Positions 46,693 to 48,156 of a stretch of DNA of 48,156 bases are shown one piece after another (within the stretch, counting starts at the first letter, position 1; the number at the start of each line of letters is the position of its first letter). The position numbers were made by a program, and so were the translations under genes. The stretch lies in contig JAFXTB010000054.1 in the NCBI GenBank assembly GCA_017525225.1, positions 1-48,156 on the forward strand, written 5' to 3'. The notes below the pieces were generated by a model. That model was not told where the DNA came from, searched no databases, and saw nothing but the letters and a program-made list of their open reading frames with translations. This DNA comes from Kiritimatiellia bacterium. GTDB lineage: Bacteria > Verrucomicrobiota > Kiritimatiellia > RFP12 > UBA1067.

Positions 46693-48156
46693 TCACGCGT
46701 TCACCTTATATGGATCCCTCTTCTCCAGAATCGCATTGGCCTTGTCCAACCACTCTTGCCGACCTTTTGTCAGCCCACCTTCCGCCTGCCACCTTTTGGC
46801 CAACTCGTCAATGAAATCACGTGCCAACCGATGATTGACCACCGCTTTGCCTCGCCCGACGATATCCTCATAAAAAGCCTTTTCTGCGGCAAGTGCGGCC
46901 GCACGCCTTTCTGCCTCTTCCCGAATCCGCTGCTCGCGCATCCTACGCTCCTTCTCTTCCATCTCGCGTTGTCGCTGCGCCTCAATGCGTCGGGCCTCTT
47001 CTTCGGCAGCCCGCTTCTGCCTGGCAGCCGCATCTACAAACGCATCTACAATCTTCTTGGCCACCTTTACCCCCTTGCCTAACATCTCGAAGATATACTT
47101 CTCCGAGATTATGTCACCCCGTATCCAGACCCCTTCAGCATAAAGAGACATCTTAAGTCTCCCGGTGGCAAATTCCCACGCAGATTTGTCATTCGGCGAC
47201 ACTTGATAATCCTTAGGATGATTCGTTATTTCCGTTAGCTGACATGATGCCGTTATTCCCAAATGCGTCATTTTCAAACAAAACGTCTTCCGATCATTTC
47301 GACTGTAATAGTAACGATCGCGTTCCTGTTCCAGAAAATCAATCGCAACTCCTTGCTTTTCCAGTTCCGGGAACACCTCGTTCACCAATAGAGATGCCCA
47401 GAATGCCGTTTCCTTAGTGCCATGATATCCAGCAAAATCGAACAACTGCTTCTGTTCCCGATTTAAAATCTGCAACCATCTCTCATCTTCGGGTTCCTTG
47501 AACTTGCGATGGCACCAAATCCGAAACTCTTTAGCTCGAGGATTCCATGTCACATCCTTGCTCTTGTCTTTAAGTTCTTTAAGCCGTTCCAGCACCGCCT
47601 CGCGATTGACCGCCTTCTTCGAGTCGTTCAATGCGTCTACAATGGTTCTTGCCGAAGCCCCGAATTTCTTGAACACATCGGGGTGAGCGAGAACCGAGAA
47701 CAAATCATCCTTCGAAAGGATTCGGCTGAGCACGACTGCCAGCCCTTTCGGAATCCTACGGCCGTCATACAGCCTTTTTCGAAACGTTTTCAGGACATCG
47801 ACGTCTTGTTCCGCCAACTTCGCGCCGCTTGCCTGAAGACTGATTATTTGATCCAATGCGCAGTCCCTGAAGGCCATCTCCAAGACCTTTGAAGTTCCAT
47901 TCCCCTGGCTGTTGATCGGCAAGCCCAATTTCTCCAGACGTTTGATTTTCCTCTCGTCTAAATGGTAGATCATCTTGTCATCCGCCGCCAGCTCCGCGAT
48001 CTCCTCCTCTGTCAAGGCCAACCCGGCCAATTGCGAAGTGGTACCATAAACGACAGCATCTCGTGCTATCGACGTCTTCTCGTTGTCTTCATTGGTGAAA
48101 ACCTTATGGACGTCAACGCCCGTCCAACGCATGAGCCCAAACATTCGTTCCGCATG
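46693..48156 (-). CDS. unrecognised protein with a C-terminal coiled coil (5' end outside the window)
   Basis: At least 487 residues; the frame is still open at the window edge (HAERMFGLMRW), so the true start is probably beyond it. The first two thirds are mixed helical with no motif that I know. KYIFEMLGKGVKVAKKIVDAFVDAAARQ leads into a strongly charged coiled coil of about 65 residues (RAAEEEARRIEAQRQREMEE onward), followed by a helical tail ending EKRDPYKVNA. Many Trp/Arg/Lys-rich stretches (RIWCHRKFKEPEDERW) would suit a nucleic-acid-associated protein, but this is a guess. The Cys-rich peptide gene lies downstream. Confidence 0.6.
   Translation of the reverse strand, partial: HAERMFGLMRWTGVDVHKVFTNEDNEKTSIARDAVVYGTTSQLAGLALTEEEIAELAADDKMIYHLDERKIKRLEKLGLPINSQGNGTSKVLEMAFRDCALDQIISLQASGAKLAEQDVDVLKTFRKRLYDGRRIPKGLAVVLSRILSKDDLFSVLAHPDVFKKFGASARTIVDALNDSKKAVNREAVLERLKELKDKSKDVTWNPRAKEFRIWCHRKFKEPEDERWLQILNREQKQLFDFAGYHGTKETAFWASLLVNEVFPELEKQGVAIDFLEQERDRYYYSRNDRKTFCLKMTHLGITASCQLTEITNHPKDYQVSPNDKSAWEFATGRLKMSLYAEGVWIRGDIISEKYIFEMLGKGVKVAKKIVDAFVDAAARQKRAAEEEARRIEAQRQREMEEKERRMREQRIREEAERRAAALAAEKAFYEDIVGRGKAVVNHRLARDFIDELAKRWQAEGGLTKGRQEWLDKANAILEKRDPYKVNA

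Overview
The window is a 48 kb piece of a bacterial chromosome with diderm features: heptose, O-antigen-type and fucose genes. The core genes are GC-rich and the glycan genes more mixed. Housekeeping genes (pheT, dnaB, parB, argC, frr) together with low-complexity Pro/Ala/Lys proteins would fit an uncultured member of the PVC group (Verrucomicrobiota/Kiritimatiellota), but this is inference from style, not a database result.

Layout. 1-570: the 3' end of one gene and a cupin gene on the plus strand. 570-7.65 kb (minus): a probable operon of a C2H2-zinc-finger protein, pheT, dnaB and a CapD/PglF-type sugar dehydratase. 7.75-10.7 kb: argC-parB-M28 peptidase. 10.7-11.4 kb: an orphan dhaL with its own promoter. 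11.4-16.0 kb: frr, a Pro/Lys-rich membrane-anchored protein, and an ABC exporter (permease-ATPase-permease). 16.1-16.5 kb: a DUF4186 gene. 16.6-40.2 kb: a large surface-polysaccharide region. It has a Wzx-like flippase, an FkbM methyltransferase, a VapBC-like toxin-antitoxin pair, two GT9 heptosyltransferase-like enzymes, gmhB-hldE (ADP-heptose), an AAA ATPase of a mobile-looking family, a nucleotide-sugar dehydrogenase and several sugar epimerases, gmd-fcl (GDP-L-fucose), a fucosyltransferase-like enzyme, GT2 and GT4 transferases and two large polytopic membrane proteins. 40.2-41.1 kb: queC and a tRNA-Pro. 41.1-46.4 kb (minus): a tightly overlapping operon. It runs from an AlbA/Schlafen-type regulator broken at a G8 tract, through an RlaP-like nucleotidyltransferase, a small helical partner and a metallophosphoesterase, to a 43-residue peptide gene coupled to a PLP amino-acid decarboxylase. 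46.5-48.2 kb: a 26-residue Cys-rich peptide gene and an unrecognised coiled-coil protein that runs off the window.

How the genes work together. The polysaccharide region can make ADP-heptose precursors, GDP-4-keto-6-deoxymannose and from it GDP-fucose and perhaps GDP-rhamnose, plus an oxidised UDP-sugar. It carries the transferases to use them and a flippase for export. Its operons alternate strands, and one stretch (28.7-32 kb) is visibly AT-richer. It also contains the TA locus, the AAA ATPase, a decayed copy of that ATPase's 5' end, and a diverged second copy of the vapBC promoter: signs of a recombining accessory region.

Regulation. An extended -10 box of the form TGGTATAAT recurs before many transcription units. 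In several it lies only 6-8 nt before the start codon with no Shine-Dalgarno sequence, which predicts leaderless mRNAs. The least-explained parts are the RlaP/phosphoesterase operon with its phase-variable-looking head gene, the two tiny genes (43359-43490, 46559-46639), and the zinc-finger protein.
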